From Candidatus Caccoplasma merdipullorum (GTDB taxonomy: Bacteria; Bacteroidota; Bacteroidia; Bacteroidales; G3-4614): a stretch of DNA of 37,268 nt. This document shows positions 15,124-23,222 of this stretch, in pieces. The position numbers and the translations under genes are program-made. Position 1 is the first letter of the stretch, and the number at the start of each line of letters is the position of its first letter. Location of the stretch: positions 1-37,268 of the forward strand of contig JADIMW010000034.1 in assembly GCA_017694415.1 (NCBI GenBank), read 5' to 3'. Below the pieces are notes generated by a model that was given only the letters and a program-made list of their open reading frames with translations, ran no database searches and was not told the DNA's origin.

Positions 15124-15900
15124 ATGATATTTTATTTTTCGGGAACGGGAAATTCGAAGTGGGTTGCCGATTCTATTGCCGACAATACGGGGGAACATAC
15201 GCTGTCTATGGCTGAAGCTATACATGGCAGGGATTTTATTTTCGAACTGTCGGACGACGAGGTTCTGGGTTTTGTCTTTCCTGTGCATGCATGGGGTTTG
15301 CCGCTGATTGTGATTCGTTTTATATCGCAGATACGGATTGTGAATTACTCGTGCCAGTACGTCTTCTTCGTCATGACATGCGGGGATGATACCGGCTTGG
15401 CGCCCAATCTTTTTGTGAAGGCATTGAATCGGCACGGACTGCATTGTAACGGTGGGTTCTCGGTACAGATGCCTAATTCGTATATCTTGATGCCGGGCTT
15501 CGATATTGACTCGAAAGCCGTACAGAAGGATAAACTTGCCAAAGGAAGCGAAAGGGTTAAGGAAATATCGGCATATATAAATAATCGGAAAAACAGGTTT
15601 GCCTGTCATAAGGGGGTGTTTCCCGCCCTTAAGACTTATATCCTGAAGCCTCTGTTTTTCAAATACATGATTGACGACAAGCCTTTTCATATCGAGGGCG
15701 CTTGCGATATGTGCAGGGTTTGCGAACATTCTTGTCCTGTTTCGAATATTCACCTTAAGGGGGGAGAGCCTGTATGGTCGGGGCATTGTATCATGTGTTT
15801 GGCTTGTATCCACAGATGCCCTTCGGGTATAATACAATATGGTAACAGGACTCAAAATAAAGGCCGATATTTCCTCAACTATAAGGAGTGTATAAAATAA
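15124..15900 (+). CDS. EFR1-family flavodoxin-ferredoxin fusion protein
   Basis: A 258-residue electron-transfer protein. The N-terminal flavodoxin-like domain starts with MIFYFSGTGNSKWVAD, where SGTGNS (residues 6-11) is the FMN-phosphate loop. The C-terminus carries a two-cluster ferredoxin: Cys194, 197, 200, 204 (CDMCRVCEHSCP) and Cys222, 225, 228, 232 (CIMCLACIHRCP), each CxxCxxCxxxCP and so each able to bind a 4Fe-4S cluster. Family members (EFR1) are common in anaerobic gut bacteria and are thought to shuttle electrons between flavin and iron-sulfur centres; the partner is unknown. It is transcribed alone, divergently from the cvfB-like gene. Confidence 0.92.
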   Translation: MIFYFSGTGNSKWVADSIADNTGEHTLSMAEAIHGRDFIFELSDDEVLGFVFPVHAWGLPLIVIRFISQIRIVNYSCQYVFFVMTCGDDTGLAPNLFVKALNRHGLHCNGGFSVQMPNSYILMPGFDIDSKAVQKDKLAKGSERVKEISAYINNRKNRFACHKGVFPALKTYILKPLFFKYMIDDKPFHIEGACDMCRVCEHSCPVSNIHLKGGEPVWSGHCIMCLACIHRCPSGIIQYGNRTQNKGRYFLNYKECIK

Positions 15901-16054
15901 CAGAACAATATGTTTTTTTAGAGAGTTATTTACTACCTTCGTATTCGCGGCGGCGTTGCCGGAATTTGGTCGGGGTTGTTTTCGAATCGATTAATTGATA
16001 CCGACTTGCACTGTCGGCCAATTGTTTTATGTTGAATTTAATTATCGGTATGTG

Positions 16055-16888
16055 ATGAGACGAGGTATTTTTTTCTTTATAGCCGTTTCGGCATTTTTGG
16101 TATCTGCGTTTTGCTCTTGCTCTAAAACAGGCGGCAACGGCAATCGGAACGACGGTTTGAATCGTCCGGACAGTTTAAGTCTGGAAACCGTCGAGGACTC
16201 TGCGACGTATCATCTTTTTGGCAATCCTTCATTGCCTGCAATTAAGGCGTATATTTCTTTAACTGCTCCGTCTGTTTCCGATACTTCGGAAGTAGCATCG
16301 AAAGCGAGGAATGATTTTATGATTAATATCATGGGGGGTAAATATTCCAATCTTTCTTTGGAGAAGGCTGCCGGAAGTTTTATCGATGCCTGTATCGAAG
16401 AATATAAGGAGCATGTGGAAAGTGAAGCGAAAAACAGAAAGAGTACGGCAAATGAGGCATGGATGAATTATGAGACTTATATTTCTACTTCGTCCGTATA
16501 TAATAATAACGGTTTATGGTGCTATCTGTGCAACTCGTATATTTACACCGGCGGCGCCCACGGATTGAGTACGAGTATCGGTTTTGTTTATGATGTTTAT
16601 GATTCGATGCCGGTTACTTTGAACGATATTTTCGATGAGGAATCGCTGCCAGCGGTATTGGAAATGATTAAAGGGTATATCGACGGATTGGATGATGCGA
16701 AAGCCTATTGGAAAGAGCTTGTTACGGTATCGGAAAATTTTACCGTAAACGAAGAGGGTATTACATGGTATTACAATCCGTACGAAATTGCTCCGTATTA
16801 TATTGGGATTACGGCTGTTCCCGTGTCGTTCGACAAACTTAAGCCGTATATAATTAAAGATTCTCCTATCAACTCAATTATACGGTAA
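16055..16888 (+). CDS. DUF3298-domain lipoprotein (RsiV-like extracytoplasmic domain)
   Basis: A 277-residue exported lipoprotein. I place the start at 16055 (MRRGIFFFIAVSAFLVSAFCSC), because an ATG 60 bases further upstream would add a non-hydrophobic stretch before the signal peptide. The likely acylated Cys is residue 22 (Cys20 is also possible). The mature part matches the DUF3298/PdaC pattern: NSYIYTGGAHG (GGAHG at 166-170), LNDIFDEES and the C-terminal EEGITWYYNPYEIAPYYIGITAVPVSFDKL. Related domains occur in RsiV, which binds lysozyme, and in peptidoglycan deacetylase PdaC; whether this one binds host lysozyme is untested. It lies 8 bases before rsmG and is probably in the same operon. 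An imperfect -7 box TACCTTCG sits at 15934-15941. Confidence 0.88.
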   Translation: MRRGIFFFIAVSAFLVSAFCSCSKTGGNGNRNDGLNRPDSLSLETVEDSATYHLFGNPSLPAIKAYISLTAPSVSDTSEVASKARNDFMINIMGGKYSNLSLEKAAGSFIDACIEEYKEHVESEAKNRKSTANEAWMNYETYISTSSVYNNNGLWCYLCNSYIYTGGAHGLSTSIGFVYDVYDSMPVTLNDIFDEESLPAVLEMIKGYIDGLDDAKAYWKELVTVSENFTVNEEGITWYYNPYEIAPYYIGITAVPVSFDKLKPYIIKDSPINSIIR

Positions 16889-16896
16889 ATGTATTA

Positions 16897-17529
16897 ATGG
16901 AATCGTCAATAATCAAGTATTTCAAAAATCTCTCGGACAGGCAGATTGAACAATTTTCGGCTCTCGAAGGATTGTATAGAGAGTGGAACGAGAAGATAAA
17001 TGTCATTTCGCGAAAGGATATTGACAATTTATATGTTCACCATGTCCTGCACTCACTCGCAATAGCCAAAATAATTACTTTTACGCCCGGAAGCAAAATA
17101 TTCGACGTTGGTACCGGAGGGGGATTCCCCGGGATTCCGCTTGCCATAATGTTTCCGGACTGCGACTTTTTTCTGATTGACCGTACCGGTAAAAAGATTA
17201 AGGTTGCTACCGATATTGCCGCACAAATAGGGCTTGAGAATGTCAGGTTGGCGCAGTGCGATGCGAGCGAGGTTAAGGAACAATTCGATTTTGCAGTCAG
17301 CCGCGCGGCTATGGGCATGTCGGACCTCGTACGGTTATGCCGCAAGAATATCGCCAAACACCAGCAAAACGCTATTCCAAACGGTGTCATCGCTCTTAAG
17401 GGGGGAGAACTGCAACACGAAATTGCGCCTTTTAAAAAAATAGCCGTAGTATATAACCTTGGCGATTTTTTCGACGAGGAGTATTTTATAACGAAAAGAG
17501 GGGTTTTCGTCCCTGTAGTAAACAGATGA
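16897..17529 (+). CDS. rsmG: 16S rRNA (guanine-527-N7)-methyltransferase
   Basis: A 210-residue Rossmann-fold methyltransferase (RsmG/GidB). It methylates N7 of G527 of 16S rRNA using S-adenosylmethionine. Typical elements are EGLYREWNEKINVISRKD near residues 25-43 (family signature), HVLHSLAIA, the SAM motif IFDVGTGGGFPGIPLAI at about 68-84, and DRTGKKIKV (motif II). AVSRAAMGM and VIALKGGEL are the later family motifs. Length is normal. It lies 8 bases after the DUF3298 gene and 3 bases before the MBL-fold gene. Confidence 0.97.
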   Translation: MESSIIKYFKNLSDRQIEQFSALEGLYREWNEKINVISRKDIDNLYVHHVLHSLAIAKIITFTPGSKIFDVGTGGGFPGIPLAIMFPDCDFFLIDRTGKKIKVATDIAAQIGLENVRLAQCDASEVKEQFDFAVSRAAMGMSDLVRLCRKNIAKHQQNAIPNGVIALKGGELQHEIAPFKKIAVVYNLGDFFDEEYFITKRGVFVPVVNR

Positions 17530-17532
17530 TAT

Positions 17533-18174
17533 ATGCTTAACATAAAAAGATTCTCGTTTAATCCGTTTTCGGAAAACTGTTTTGTCGTATGGGACGACAA
17601 GACCAAAGAGTGCGCCGTAATAGATGCGGGTTGCTATTATGCCGACGAGGAGGAGGCTTTGGCAGATTACATCGACAAAAACGGCCTTACGGTAAAATAC
17701 ATGCTGGCTACCCACCTTCACCTCGACCATTGTTTCGGGTGCAGTTACGTTTCGCAACGCTACGGCGTGAAGTTAAGCGCATCGGCCGATGAGGCTTTTT
17801 TGCTCGATATTATGCCTCAACAGGCTGAAATGTTCGGGATAAAGCTGAACGCCCCTGTACCGCATATCTCCATTGCGGTAAAAGAGGGCGACCGTTTTAC
17901 AGTCGGGGAATACGATTTTACAGCTATATCCGTGCCGGGGCATTCGCCGGGAAGCATAGTATATTACTGTAAATCGGAAAATATCGCTTTTGCCGGGGAC
18001 GTGTTGTTCAGAGAAGGGATTGGCCGCACCGACCTGCCCGGCGGAAGTTACAGGATGCTCGCCGAAGGTATTCGCACCAAACTGTTTACGTTGCCCGAAA
18101 ATACGAGGGTATGCTGCGGACACGGCCCGGATACTACAATCGGTTATGAACGGGACTTCAACATGTATTTGTAA
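17533..18174 (+). CDS. MBL-fold metallohydrolase (glyoxalase II-like)
   Basis: A 213-residue metallo-beta-lactamase-fold hydrolase. The metal-binding motif THLHLDHCFG (His61, His63, Asp65, His66) is intact. Later ligands are HSPGSIVYY (His near 137), FAGDVLF (Asp near 156) and CCGHGPDTTIG (His near 196), the set expected for a binuclear Zn/Fe site. Size and motif spacing are those of the glyoxalase II/YcbL group, which hydrolyse thioesters or related substrates; the true substrate is not evident. It is the last gene of the DUF3298-rsmG-MBL operon, with a 3-base gap to rsmG. Confidence 0.93.
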   Translation: MLNIKRFSFNPFSENCFVVWDDKTKECAVIDAGCYYADEEEALADYIDKNGLTVKYMLATHLHLDHCFGCSYVSQRYGVKLSASADEAFLLDIMPQQAEMFGIKLNAPVPHISIAVKEGDRFTVGEYDFTAISVPGHSPGSIVYYCKSENIAFAGDVLFREGIGRTDLPGGSYRMLAEGIRTKLFTLPENTRVCCGHGPDTTIGYERDFNMYL

Positions 18175-18500
18175 GGACGGGACAATTCTGCTTATTCAAA
18201 CGGTACATTTTGCCACGATGCCGCATACTATAATGTTTTCGGATAAATAGCGAAGGAGGTACTGACTATCATCTCAAAACTGAGATACACTTTACAATAA
18301 TGCAAAATATAAATAAAATATCGTTTGTGAAAGGCTAACATTCTATTGTCTCCCGGTTATTGATATATGTATCATATTGTTATAAAAAATCCAGAACTTG
18401 GAAATAAGTTCTGGATTTTACATTTACATCTATTATTAAGTACAGGCTTTATTATTTCAAACTATTTTTATTTGAAAAAGAAACGATTTATTGTTATCTT
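18175..18500. other. Convergent intergenic region between the MBL-fold gene and the lipoprotein gene
   Basis: About 325 AT-rich bases. It holds a small hairpin (ATCTCA 18271-18276 / TGAGAT 18281-18286) and the strong bidirectional terminator at 18386-18419. I see no gene or RNA signature. Confidence 0.5.
18386..18419. terminator. Bidirectional terminator
   Basis: AAAATCCAGAACTT (18386-18399) and AAGTTCTGGATTTT (18406-18419) form a perfect 14-bp stem with a 6-base loop. A-rich and T-rich ends make it usable on both strands, for the plus-strand MBL-fold transcript and the minus-strand lipoprotein transcript. Confidence 0.82.
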
Positions 18501-19448
18501 TTATTCGGATATCAAATTGAACTTCGTAGATATTTCTTTTTGGTCTATTGCTTGTCTAACGTTGAATCTTTTTCGTTGTGTCGCATATCCTGCTTTTTCA
18601 CAAGAAATTTCTATCTGTACGTCTCCCGAATTATTATATGTTAAACCTTTTATATCGAATGATTCTGTACTTTCATACGGAGTCGTTCCTAAATAATTTT
18701 GATTTGTATTTTTTACGTCATGAGTTGAAGATACTACTCTCCAATAGACATCGGCACCCTTAGGTGCAGAATCTACATACCACCTTATTATCGTATGTTC
18801 CAATGCGGTATCTCCGCCTCCTGTTACTTGTTTATTTTTTTCTTGCGATGGAGAATCTGCTCTTTTAAGGAAATATGCTATTCTATTCCAATCAATATCG
18901 TTCAACGCGTTTACATATGCATTATTTAAAGCCTCTGCTGCGATACCGAAATTGTTATAGTTCCCGCTTACAGACGCTCTTCCTGTTATTGCGGTTCGCG
19001 GATATACCTGTTTCCTGTTTTCATCATATATCTGAATATCCAAACAAACAGTTCCCATCCAGCCCATACCTGATAGATAGCTTACTTGAAACTGGGTTAT
19101 TTCTGCTTGCAACATATAATCAGTATTTATGTCCGAATCGAGTTCAAATCCCATGGTTTGCATGTACTTTTTCATACTTTCGGATACGAATGGTATTATG
19201 TTGGGATATGTACTTACAGCAGGACGCTTGATATTCAGGGCAACATCATATTTACTCAAAACTTCATTACTCGAACGTTTATCTGCAACATTGAGCCTTA
19301 TACCATAGTCCAAATTGATATAAATATTTGATTGAGGCAATTTAGACAATGTCAAAGGTATTGTCTGCGAAGGCATTGTTATAACACTTGGTGCTCCACA
19401 TGAAGTAACTATGAATACTAATACTACTAAAAAAAGAACTTTTTTCAT
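18501..19448 (-). CDS. Uncharacterised lipoprotein with PEGA-like C-terminal domain
   Basis: A 315-residue exported lipoprotein: MKKVLFLVVLVFIVTSC with the lipobox Cys at 17. Residues about 40-200 (LDYGIRLNVADKRSSNE..., SMKKYMQTMGFEL, DYMLQAEITQFQVSY, VCLDIQIYDENRKQVYPRTAITGRASV) resemble the YajG-like layout seen in several outer-membrane lipoproteins. Residues about 220-300 look like a PEGA beta-domain (SAPKGADVYW, YLGTTPYEST, VQIEISCEKAGYATQRKRF). PEGA domains usually bind cell-wall or surface glycans or pack against other surface proteins. It is preceded by an exported protein with a 12-base gap, so the two form an operon. The function is unknown. Codon use is more AT-rich than in the neighbouring housekeeping genes. 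Confidence 0.75.
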   Translation of the reverse strand: MKKVLFLVVLVFIVTSCGAPSVITMPSQTIPLTLSKLPQSNIYINLDYGIRLNVADKRSSNEVLSKYDVALNIKRPAVSTYPNIIPFVSESMKKYMQTMGFELDSDINTDYMLQAEITQFQVSYLSGMGWMGTVCLDIQIYDENRKQVYPRTAITGRASVSGNYNNFGIAAEALNNAYVNALNDIDWNRIAYFLKRADSPSQEKNKQVTGGGDTALEHTIIRWYVDSAPKGADVYWRVVSSTHDVKNTNQNYLGTTPYESTESFDIKGLTYNNSGDVQIEISCEKAGYATQRKRFNVRQAIDQKEISTKFNLISE

Positions 19449-19460
19449 GTTTTCTATTTT

Positions 19461-20000
19461 TTATTTGTTTATAATCTTTATTAATTTAGCCGATGCCTCA
19501 GTCTTGTATATGAGCGTTTTACCTGTGGCTGTTGCAGTTGTGGTAATGGTGGGTTCGAATAAGACGTCCGCACCGTATTCCTTTGCAAGATTTATTAGGC
19601 GGTAGAGGGCTAATCGTCTTACTATTTCTTCAGCCGGTATATAATTCGAATCGGAATTATATATATCAGTGCTTCCGATATAGCCTAAACGCACTACTCC
19701 ATCGCAACTTTTATAATCCAAATACCTTTTCCCGTTTTCTTTTATTATATCATATACCAATGTAAATTCTTCATTTTCTTCGTATATTTTTCTACTTTTC
19801 TTGGAATTATCGGAATATACAATAGCTGTCGCGGTTATTGTTTTCAATATTGTATAATCATTTCTACTCAGATTCAAGTCTCGAATAGATACTGCAGGTA
19901 TATTACTTATTGCCGTAGTCGGTATTAAATCTTGGGCATTAACACTTAATGGAATAAGCAAAATGAACACCAAAGCCACTTTTAATAGACACTTCTTCAT
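19461..20000 (-). CDS. Uncharacterised exported protein, first gene of the IR-flanked operon
   Basis: A 179-residue protein starting at 20000 (MKKCLLKVALVFILLIPLSVNAQ, a Sec signal peptide with cleavage after Ala22). An ATG 36 bases upstream would put charged and polar residues before the signal and is rejected. The mature part is small and mixed alpha/beta, with ITATAIVYSDNSKKSRKIYEE, a short YLDYKSCDGVVRLGYIGS segment and the ending LAKEYGADVLFEPTITTTATATGKTLIYKTEASAKLIKI. The last segment is the kind found in proteins that sit with a companion lipoprotein. I do not recognise the family. The predicted 5' region contains no consensus promoter in this orientation; see the inverted-repeat segment. 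Confidence 0.7.
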   Translation of the reverse strand: MKKCLLKVALVFILLIPLSVNAQDLIPTTAISNIPAVSIRDLNLSRNDYTILKTITATAIVYSDNSKKSRKIYEENEEFTLVYDIIKENGKRYLDYKSCDGVVRLGYIGSTDIYNSDSNYIPAEEIVRRLALYRLINLAKEYGADVLFEPTITTTATATGKTLIYKTEASAKLIKIINK

Positions 20001-20213
20001 AATAATAAGTTTTATGTTACACAATGATTCTTGCATTACTGGATTACTGGATTACTATATCCTTATGTTAATACAATGATTATATATTCTTATTTAAGAG
20101 TTCATATTATACTATTTTTGATACACAAACTATTCTTATATCTGAAACTATACTTTATATGGATACAATTTCTTTACATATATTCTCATCATGTTTCATA
20201 TATTAACTGGCAC

Positions 20214-20232
20214 AATCTCTTGATAAGAGATA
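20214..20232 (+). repeat. Left 19-bp inverted repeat (IR-L)
   Basis: AATCTCTTGATAAGAGATA. It is the exact reverse complement of 20388-20406. The site is itself nearly palindromic, with 8-base arms around an asymmetric GAT centre, the kind of anatomy seen in site-specific recombination sites. Confidence 0.85.
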
Positions 20233-20387
20233 AAGCATAAACATATATATCTGTATTATATACAATTACAAAATCATCAATATACATTACTAATTATTAT
20301 TGAAAGAAAAATATTATGATACATTAAATTTTATCTAAGAATATTCTGTTTATTTCGGCATTTTACGTACCTTTGCTGAAGAATAAG
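20233..20387. other. 155-bp segment between 19-bp inverted repeats: candidate invertible promoter
   Basis: The segment contains one match to TAnnTTTG (TACCTTTG, 20368-20375, plus strand) close to IR-R and directed out through it, away from the operon at 18501-20000. The -33 position is TCTG at 20345-20348, 19 bases upstream, three of four bases right. If the segment were flipped, the same promoter would lie on the minus strand with a start near 20238 and would read into the gene starting at 20000. No target-site duplication flanks the repeats. Confidence 0.45.
20345..20375 (+). promoter_or_regulatory. Promoter-like sequence inside the inverted-repeat segment
   Basis: TCTG (20345-20348), 19 bases, TACCTTTG (20368-20375). 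It has a full -7 match and a near match at -33. In the present orientation it transcribes toward the end of glgP and has no gene to serve. Confidence 0.5.
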
Positions 20388-20406
20388 TATCTCTTATCAA
20401 GAGATT
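20388..20406 (-). repeat. Right 19-bp inverted repeat (IR-R)
   Basis: TATCTCTTATCAAGAGATT, exact reverse complement of IR-L at 20214-20232. The centre is ATC, reversed relative to the left copy, so the two sites are oriented for inversion rather than deletion. Confidence 0.85.
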
Positions 20407-20519
20407 TATATTTAATCTTTAATCTCGCACTGCAAGTTTTATCTATACAAAATTTATAAAAGACTCTCTACAAATTCTTATTTATGGCATTTTAATACTC
20501 TCGCGCCGTATATTGGCAC

Positions 20520-20560
20520 AAAAAATCATCGCCAGTCGATTTATGTTCGACTGGCGATGA
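20520..20560 (-). terminator. Terminator downstream of glgP
   Basis: TCATCGCCAGTCGA (20526-20539) and TCGACTGGCGATGA (20547-20560) form a perfect 14-bp stem with a 7-base loop. On the minus strand six U residues follow (20525-20520). Confidence 0.85.
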
Positions 20561-20610
20561 CTATCTTATGCAGTAACAGGTTTGGTTACTGCTGTTGTTT
20601 ATGCTTGCTA

Positions 20611-23175
20611 TTATTTATGCTGGAACCATTTTACGTATGCGAAGTCCTGACGGTGCGGGAGCGCCGAGTTCTTCGGGAAGAGACGGAATGCATATTTGTA
20701 TGATCCTGCTCGGAGAACTTGATAGTCGTATCGATACGTGGTAAGGTCGCCTGAGGTTTTTACCATCTCGAGTTCGTATATTACATGTTTCTCTTGTGCT
20801 CCTTCGCCCTCTACGGTTACGACTACTTCTACTCCGAAGCAGTTGGGCAACCCTTTCCTGTCGATGGTTACCTCTATGGGGTAAACCGAGCCGATCTTCG
20901 GATCTGTCAGCAACTCGTCGGGAAGTTTGACATCTACGACTTCTATCTGATCCCATTTTTCTACTATCATGCTCTTCCATACTACAAGCTCTTTGGCGAG
21001 TTTGTAATTGTCGGCTTTGAGCAACGCGCTGCGTTTTGCCTCTTTTTCGTAGAAACGGCTGATATAGTCTTTTATCATTCTGTTCATCGTGAACTCGGGT
21101 GCTATCTGTGCTATGGAGTTCTTGATATACTGTATCCACTCGGGCGAATATCCTTTGCTGTTCTTTGCGAAATACAAAGGTATTATCTGGTTTTCGAGCA
21201 TCGAGTATATGGTTGCGGCATCGAGCTGATCCTGATGTCCTTGTTCCTGGAAGGTGCGTTTGTCGGTCAATGCCCAACCTGCGCCTTCTTTGTATCCTTC
21301 ATACCACCAGCCGTCCAATACGGAGAAGTTCAGAACGCCGTTCATCTCGGCTTTTTCACCTGATGTTCCGGAGGCTTCGAGGGGTCGTGTAGGTGTATTC
21401 AACCAGATATCTACTCCCGATACGAGGCGTTTCGCTATCTTCATGTCGTAGTTCTCGAGGAAGATTATCTTTCCGAGGAACTCGGGACGACGGGATATTT
21501 CGACGATTCTCTTTATCAGGTCTTGCCCCATTCCGTCGGCCGGATGTGCCTTACCCGAGAAAAGGAACTGTACGGGGTACATCGGGTTGTTTACAATCTT
21601 CGAAAGACGGTCGAGGTCGGTGAACAGCAGGTGCGCGCGCTTGTATGTGGCGAAACGACGTGCAAATCCGATAAGCAGTGCGTTGGGGTTTATCTTTTCG
21701 AGGATGGATACTATTCTCGACGGGTCGCCCTGATTTTTCAGCCAGCTTTCGCGGAAATCGTCCTTAACGAAATTGACGAGCTTGCGTTTCATCGTCTGAC
21801 GGAGATTCCATATTTCTTCATCGGGCACATCGTATATTTTTGCCCACAACTGACGGTCTTCCTGTTTGCTGAGTATATCCTTACCCAATTTTTCCTTGTA
21901 GAAGGCTTTCCATTCGGATGCTGCCCATGTGGGGAGGTGTACTCCGTTGGTTACATAGCTTACATGCAACTCGTCGGCAAAATACCCTTTCCATATCGGG
22001 GCGAACATGTGCTGCGATACTTTTCCGTGCAGCCAGCTTACTCCGTTTACTTCCTGACATGTGTTGCATGCGAATACGCTCATCGAGAATTTGTCGTTGG
22101 TTCCGGGATTTTCGCGACCCATATCCATCAAATCGCCGAACGATATTCCCAGTTTTTCGGGGAACTCGTACATGTATTTTCCGAAGAGCTGCTCGTCGAA
22201 ACTGTCATGCCCTGCGGGAACCGGGGTATGTACGGTATAGAGGGATGATGCTCTTACTACTTCGAGAGCTTCGTAGAACGACAGTTTTTCGTTCTGTACG
22301 TATTGTACGAGACGCTGTACGTTTATCAGGGCTGCGTGTCCTTCGTTGCAGTGGTATATGTCTTTCTTGATACCGAGACGCTCCAACATGAGGATACCGC
22401 CGATTCCGAGCATGTATTCCTGCTTCATTCTGTGTTCCCAGTCTCCACCGTAGAGTTGATAGGTTATCGCCCTGTCGGCCTCGCTGTTGGCTACGAGATT
22501 GGTATCCATAAGGTACAGGGGTACTCTACCTACGTTTACTTTCCAGATATTGGCATATACTATTCTGCCGGGATAGGGTACTTCGAGTATTATCGGGTGG
22601 CCTGATTTATCGGTTACCTGCTCGAGCGGGAGCTGATTGAAGTTTTGCTGCTCGTAGTTTGCGAGCTGCTGTCCGTCCATCGAAAGGGTCTGCGTGAAAT
22701 ATCCATAACGGTAGAGGAAGCCTACTGCTACCATATCTACCTTGTAATCGCTGGCTTCTTTAAGATAGTCGCCGGCCAATACTCCGAGACCTCCTGAATA
22801 TATCTTGAGGACGTTGGTCAATCCGTACTCCATGCTGAAGTATGCAACTGAGGGAACGTCCTTGCGGCACGGAGCATCCATATATTTACGGAACTCTTCG
22901 TAGAGAGTGTTTACTCGGTGCATTATGGTCTTGTCTTCGGTAAGGGCTTCGAGTTTGTCGTAGCTCAACTTTTGCAGCATGTGGACGGGGTTACCGCCTG
23001 TGGCTTTCCATAAATCGTAGTCAATATCTTTATAAAGGGAAGTTATTCCATTGGTCCACGACCAATAGATGTTTAAAGACATTTCTTTCAATATCTCCAG
23101 TTTTGCCGGGACCTGCGACTTTATGGTCATTTCTCTCCATTCCGGCAAATTGGCTTCACTTACTTTTATTTTCAT
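20611..23175 (-). CDS. glgP: Alpha-glucan (glycogen) phosphorylase, DUF3417 type
   Basis: An 854-residue GT35 enzyme that uses phosphate to release glucose-1-phosphate from glycogen. The N-terminal DUF3417 region (residues 1 to about 110; [20 protein letters not shown]) marks the Thermotoga-like short phosphorylase group. [34 protein letters not shown] near 105-140 and the PLP lysine K608 in [14 protein letters not shown] are diagnostic, where the Lys forms the Schiff base with pyridoxal phosphate. The C-terminal part (about 720-854) is an accessory beta-domain that reads as a small carbohydrate-binding-like fold. It lies 47 bases after the glycogen synthase stop, so the two enzymes of glycogen making and breaking share one transcript. 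Confidence 0.95.
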   Translation of the reverse strand: MKIKVSEANLPEWREMTIKSQVPAKLEILKEMSLNIYWSWTNGITSLYKDIDYDLWKATGGNPVHMLQKLSYDKLEALTEDKTIMHRVNTLYEEFRKYMDAPCRKDVPSVAYFSMEYGLTNVLKIYSGGLGVLAGDYLKEASDYKVDMVAVGFLYRYGYFTQTLSMDGQQLANYEQQNFNQLPLEQVTDKSGHPIILEVPYPGRIVYANIWKVNVGRVPLYLMDTNLVANSEADRAITYQLYGGDWEHRMKQEYMLGIGGILMLERLGIKKDIYHCNEGHAALINVQRLVQYVQNEKLSFYEALEVVRASSLYTVHTPVPAGHDSFDEQLFGKYMYEFPEKLGISFGDLMDMGRENPGTNDKFSMSVFACNTCQEVNGVSWLHGKVSQHMFAPIWKGYFADELHVSYVTNGVHLPTWAASEWKAFYKEKLGKDILSKQEDRQLWAKIYDVPDEEIWNLRQTMKRKLVNFVKDDFRESWLKNQGDPSRIVSILEKINPNALLIGFARRFATYKRAHLLFTDLDRLSKIVNNPMYPVQFLFSGKAHPADGMGQDLIKRIVEISRRPEFLGKIIFLENYDMKIAKRLVSGVDIWLNTPTRPLEASGTSGEKAEMNGVLNFSVLDGWWYEGYKEGAGWALTDKRTFQEQGHQDQLDAATIYSMLENQIIPLYFAKNSKGYSPEWIQYIKNSIAQIAPEFTMNRMIKDYISRFYEKEAKRSALLKADNYKLAKELVVWKSMIVEKWDQIEVVDVKLPDELLTDPKIGSVYPIEVTIDRKGLPNCFGVEVVVTVEGEGAQEKHVIYELEMVKTSGDLTTYRYDYQVLRAGSYKYAFRLFPKNSALPHRQDFAYVKWFQHK

Positions 23176-23222
23176 ACTTTACAATTATAGGTTGTACTTA
23201 TATTTTTTCTTTTTGCGTTATA

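Larger units (their letters stand above)
20001..20610. other. Long AT-rich intergenic region holding the inverted-repeat segment
   Basis: About 610 bases. From left to right: an 8-base tandem repeat (ATTACTGG, 20035-20058, 2.75 copies), plain AT-rich DNA, the 19-bp inverted-repeat segment (20214-20406), more AT-rich DNA, the glgP terminator (20520-20560) and a second small hairpin (GCAGTAAC 20570-20577 / GTTACTGC 20585-20592). There is no gene that I can support. Confidence 0.6.

Noticed and set aside
15085-15855. Open frame on the minus strand opposite the EFR1 gene
   Set aside because: It covers the EFR1 gene exactly, whose 4Fe-4S Cys motifs and FMN loop make the plus strand the real coding strand.
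15995-16054. Upstream ATG for the DUF3298 lipoprotein
   Set aside because: It adds 20 residues before the signal peptide; the ATG at 16055 gives a normal lipoprotein signal.
20001-20036. Upstream ATG for the exported protein at 19461-20000
   Set aside because: It would put 12 polar residues in front of a clear signal peptide starting MKKCLLKVAL.
20214-20406. The inverted-repeat segment as a MITE or small transposon
   Set aside because: No target-site duplication is visible at the outer edges, and the internal outward promoter fits an invertible element better. It remains a second possibility.
20382-20560. A plus-strand small RNA from the internal promoter to the glgP terminator
   Set aside because: The hairpin at 20520-20560 has its U-run on the minus strand only, so it would not end a plus-strand RNA.
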